The notes under the pieces: model-generated | Database searches by the model: none | The model's input: only the letters and a program-made list of their open reading frames with translations | Told to the model about the DNA's origin: nothing | Made by a program: the position numbers and the translations under genes | Assembly: GCF_000246855.1 (NCBI RefSeq) | Contig: NC_016609.1 | Coordinates: 6,398,744 to 6,462,743 of the forward strand | Reading direction: 5' to 3' | DNA length: 64,000 nt | Source of the DNA: Niastella koreensis GR20-10 | GTDB lineage: Bacteria > Bacteroidota > Bacteroidia > Chitinophagales > Chitinophagaceae | Part shown: piece by piece, positions 62,428 through 64,000 of the stretch | Position numbering within the stretch: position 1 is the stretch's first letter | Layout of the letters: each line of letters starts with the position of its first letter

Positions 62428-62988
62428 CTAGTGATGGAACTGGTAGAAAAGACCCAATTGCCATACCCGGTTCTTGAAATCATTGGTGTTGCTTTTCGTA
62501 ACATCAGTAAGACCCATGTTATAACGGGCATCCACGCCCAGGCCGCTATGGCTAAGATAGCTGGCGCCAAACACCCATCCAAAGTCGGCGTTACTGAAGT
62601 TGTCTACATCCGTTTCTGTATGACCACTTTTGAAACTGGAGGTTGTTAAAATGCCTAACTGGGGTCCGGTTTGTAATCTAAATCCATCGGCAAACATGTA
62701 TTGCGCCAACACAGGAACGTTAATATAATTCAATCTTAATTTGCCATCGTTATATTCAGCACCTTGTGTACTGTACACTATTTCTGGTTGAACGGCAAAT
62801 GCCCGGGTGAGATGGATATGAGCAAGACCGCCGAGATTAAACCCGGTTTTTGCATCTGCTTTATTGTCGGCATTTTCATCTTTGATATTTGCAAAGTTAA
62901 CACCGCCTTTTATACCATACTCAACGTGTTGCGCACTCGCAACTTTAATCAGCAATAACAGCGCTGCTGAAATAATAATTCTCTTCAT
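62428..62988 (-). CDS. Outer-membrane beta-barrel protein (porin-like, PF13568 type)
   Basis: 186 residues with a signal peptide (MKRIIISAALLLLIKVASAQ). GIKGGVNFANI at the mature start, AVQPEIVYSTQGAEY, YINVPVLAQYMF and the C-terminal WQLGLFYQFHH with aromatic end are typical eight-strand Bacteroidota barrels. The role is structural or unknown. Divergent from the FNR gene by 178 bp. Confidence 0.88.
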   Translation of the reverse strand: MKRIIISAALLLLIKVASAQHVEYGIKGGVNFANIKDENADNKADAKTGFNLGGLAHIHLTRAFAVQPEIVYSTQGAEYNDGKLRLNYINVPVLAQYMFADGFRLQTGPQLGILTTSSFKSGHTETDVDNFSNADFGWVFGASYLSHSGLGVDARYNMGLTDVTKSNTNDFKNRVWQLGLFYQFHH

Positions 62989-63166
62989 AATGCTGGTTTA
63001 ATTTAACAATATGTAATAGTTATTGCAAATGAAATACCACCACACCCTTTCCGCCTTAGCGTTGTTATAACCCATTGAAAAATACAAACTTCGCACTGTG
63101 GAAGATTTGGGGAATATGCGGGTAAATCTGTAGATTGCTTATAATATTTTCTAAAAACAAGCCATT

Positions 63167-63835
63167 ATGGAATCGCATATTGTTAAAATAAAGACCATCA
63201 AACAGGTTACACACGATGTAAAAAGTTTTCGCATGGAGAAACCTGCTGGTTATGTTTTCAAACCCGGGCAGGCAACCGAAGTAGCCATTAATAAAGAAGG
63301 CTGGAAAGAAGAGCGAAGACCATTTACGTTTACCTCATTGAATAACGAACCCACTCTTGAGTTTACGATAAAACGATATGCCGAACATAAAGGCGTTACC
63401 AATCAGCTCCATCAACTGGTGCCCGGCGATGAATTGATCCTGCACGATGTATGGGGTGCCATTGAATTCAAAGGGCCTGGTTATTTTATTGCCGGCGGCG
63501 CCGGCATAACACCCTTCCTCGCCATCCTCAGACAATTACATCGCGACAATCAGATAGCGGGCAACACCCTGTTCTTCTCCAATAAAACCGCAGGCGATAT
63601 TATTTATGAAAGCGAGTTGAAAGATATCCTTGGCAACAACTTTATCAATATCCTAAGTCGCGAACCAAAAGAAGGATATGAAAGCGGCAAGATAGATGAA
63701 CCTTATCTGCGTTCACACGTAACCGATTTTAATAAACATTTTTATGTGTGCGGACCTGATAAAATGATTAGTGACATTAATGGTACTTTAGAGAAGCTGG
63801 GCGCGAAACCGGATGCTGTTGTTTTCGAAAAGTAA
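63167..63835 (+). CDS. FNR-type flavodoxin/ferredoxin reductase
   Basis: 222 residues. FAD motif RRPFTFTS, then a phosphate-loop-like YFIAGGAGITPFLAILRQL and NAD(P) end FYVCGPDKMISDI. There is no [2Fe-2S] domain. It can shuttle electrons from NAD(P)H to ferredoxin or a flavoprotein; partner unknown. It is a candidate redox partner for the P450 in this window, but only by class. It is followed by an 8-bp-register inverted array. Confidence 0.9.
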   Translation: MESHIVKIKTIKQVTHDVKSFRMEKPAGYVFKPGQATEVAINKEGWKEERRPFTFTSLNNEPTLEFTIKRYAEHKGVTNQLHQLVPGDELILHDVWGAIEFKGPGYFIAGGAGITPFLAILRQLHRDNQIAGNTLFFSNKTAGDIIYESELKDILGNNFINILSREPKEGYESGKIDEPYLRSHVTDFNKHFYVCGPDKMISDINGTLEKLGAKPDAVVFEK

Positions 63836-63840
63836 CTGTT

Positions 63841-63936
63841 ATTAGGTTCTCAGGTTATTAAGTTCTTAGGTTCCAAACCCAATAACTTAATAACCTAAGA
63901 ACTTACAAACTCAATAACCTGATAACTTACGAACTA
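63841..63936. repeat. Inverted array of 8-bp words
   Basis: Cut every 8 bp from 63841: ATTAGGTT, CTCAGGTT, ATTAAGTT, CTTAGGTT, then CCAAACCC, then AATAACTT, AATAACCT, AAGAACTT, ACAAACTC, AATAACCT, GATAACTT, ACGAACTA. The left words are the complement type of the right ones, so the two arms can pair; AGGTTATTAAGTT (63852-63864) is perfectly complementary to 63884-63896. It may serve as terminator of the FNR gene. Confidence 0.65.
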
Positions 63937-64000
63937 TATAAATCTTCCTCTGGAAGCCTTCGCCACTCTCTTCCTCGAAATATAATCCTTGCCAAACCAG
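63934..64000 (-). CDS. Possible 3' end of a gene running off the right edge
   Basis: The minus-strand frame ending at TAG 63934 is open to the window edge and reads WFGKDYISRKRVAKASRGRF I. Only 22 codons are visible, basic, unassigned. The adjacent repeat array would separate it from the FNR gene. Confidence 0.3.
   Translation of the reverse strand, partial: WFGKDYISRKRVAKASRGRFI

Overview
The window looks like chromosomal DNA of a Bacteroidota bacterium, most likely family Chitinophagaceae (Niastella/Chitinophaga type). This is inferred from a PorP/SprF protein beside a giant PKD protein with a type-B type IX secretion tail, DUF4369-TlpA and DUF885 lipoproteins, several large FtsX/MacB-type permeases without an adjacent ATPase, a TAnnTTTG-type promoter, and general lack of Shine-Dalgarno sequences. 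No rRNA, tRNA, CRISPR, IS element or prophage was seen.

Layout. 1-4.4 kb (minus): a complete coxM-coxS-coxL-coxG set whose CoxL carries the form I aerobic CO dehydrogenase signature AYRCSFR. 4.5-9.7 kb: a four-helix membrane protein, a phospholipase D-fold protein with a histone-H1-like tail, an SDR/AraC pair and a thioredoxin remnant. 9.7-17.4 kb: DUF5117-type metalloprotease, P450, astacin-like protease, and an MBOAT/SGNH acyl-transfer pair. 17.6-21 kb: NTF2-fold protein, lipid A-type acyltransferase plus fatty acid desaturase, orphan Dam-like methylase. 21-25.6 kb: secreted PKD/type-B CTD protein with PorP/SprF partner. 25.8-30.8 kb: small lipoprotein, alpha/beta hydrolase, O-methyltransferase, DUF885 lipoprotein. 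30.8-31.9 kb is non-coding and holds about 33 degenerate tandem units in strict 21-bp register. 31.9-36.3 kb: ECF sigma operon, TlpA-like protein, hybrid-free sensor kinase/receiver pair. 36.4-40.5 kb: kinase remnant, GrpE-C-terminal-like small protein with a long divergent Hsp70, and a convergent tail-anchored protein. 40.5-51.5 kb: S9 peptidase, ABC exporter, FtsX permease, broken acetyltransferase and small enzymes and regulators. 51.5-55.1 kb: NmrA-like gene preceded by a sigma-54-like element and two matched dyads, next to a GAF-GAF-GAF/AAA+/Fis activator. 55.3-64 kb: alginate-lyase-like lipoprotein, FtsX permease, Thg1-like polymerase, TfoX-N protein, propeller-like protein, outer-membrane barrel, FNR-type reductase and an 8-bp-register inverted repeat array.

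The genes suggest a soil saprophyte: CO as a supplementary electron donor, secreted proteases and polysaccharide-active proteins, envelope remodelling, and many regulators. At least four genes are decayed (thioredoxin, alpha/beta hydrolase, histidine kinase, sugar O-acetyltransferase). The most unusual items are the 21-bp phased array, the GrpE-like/Hsp70 pair and the sigma-54 activator with its candidate operators.
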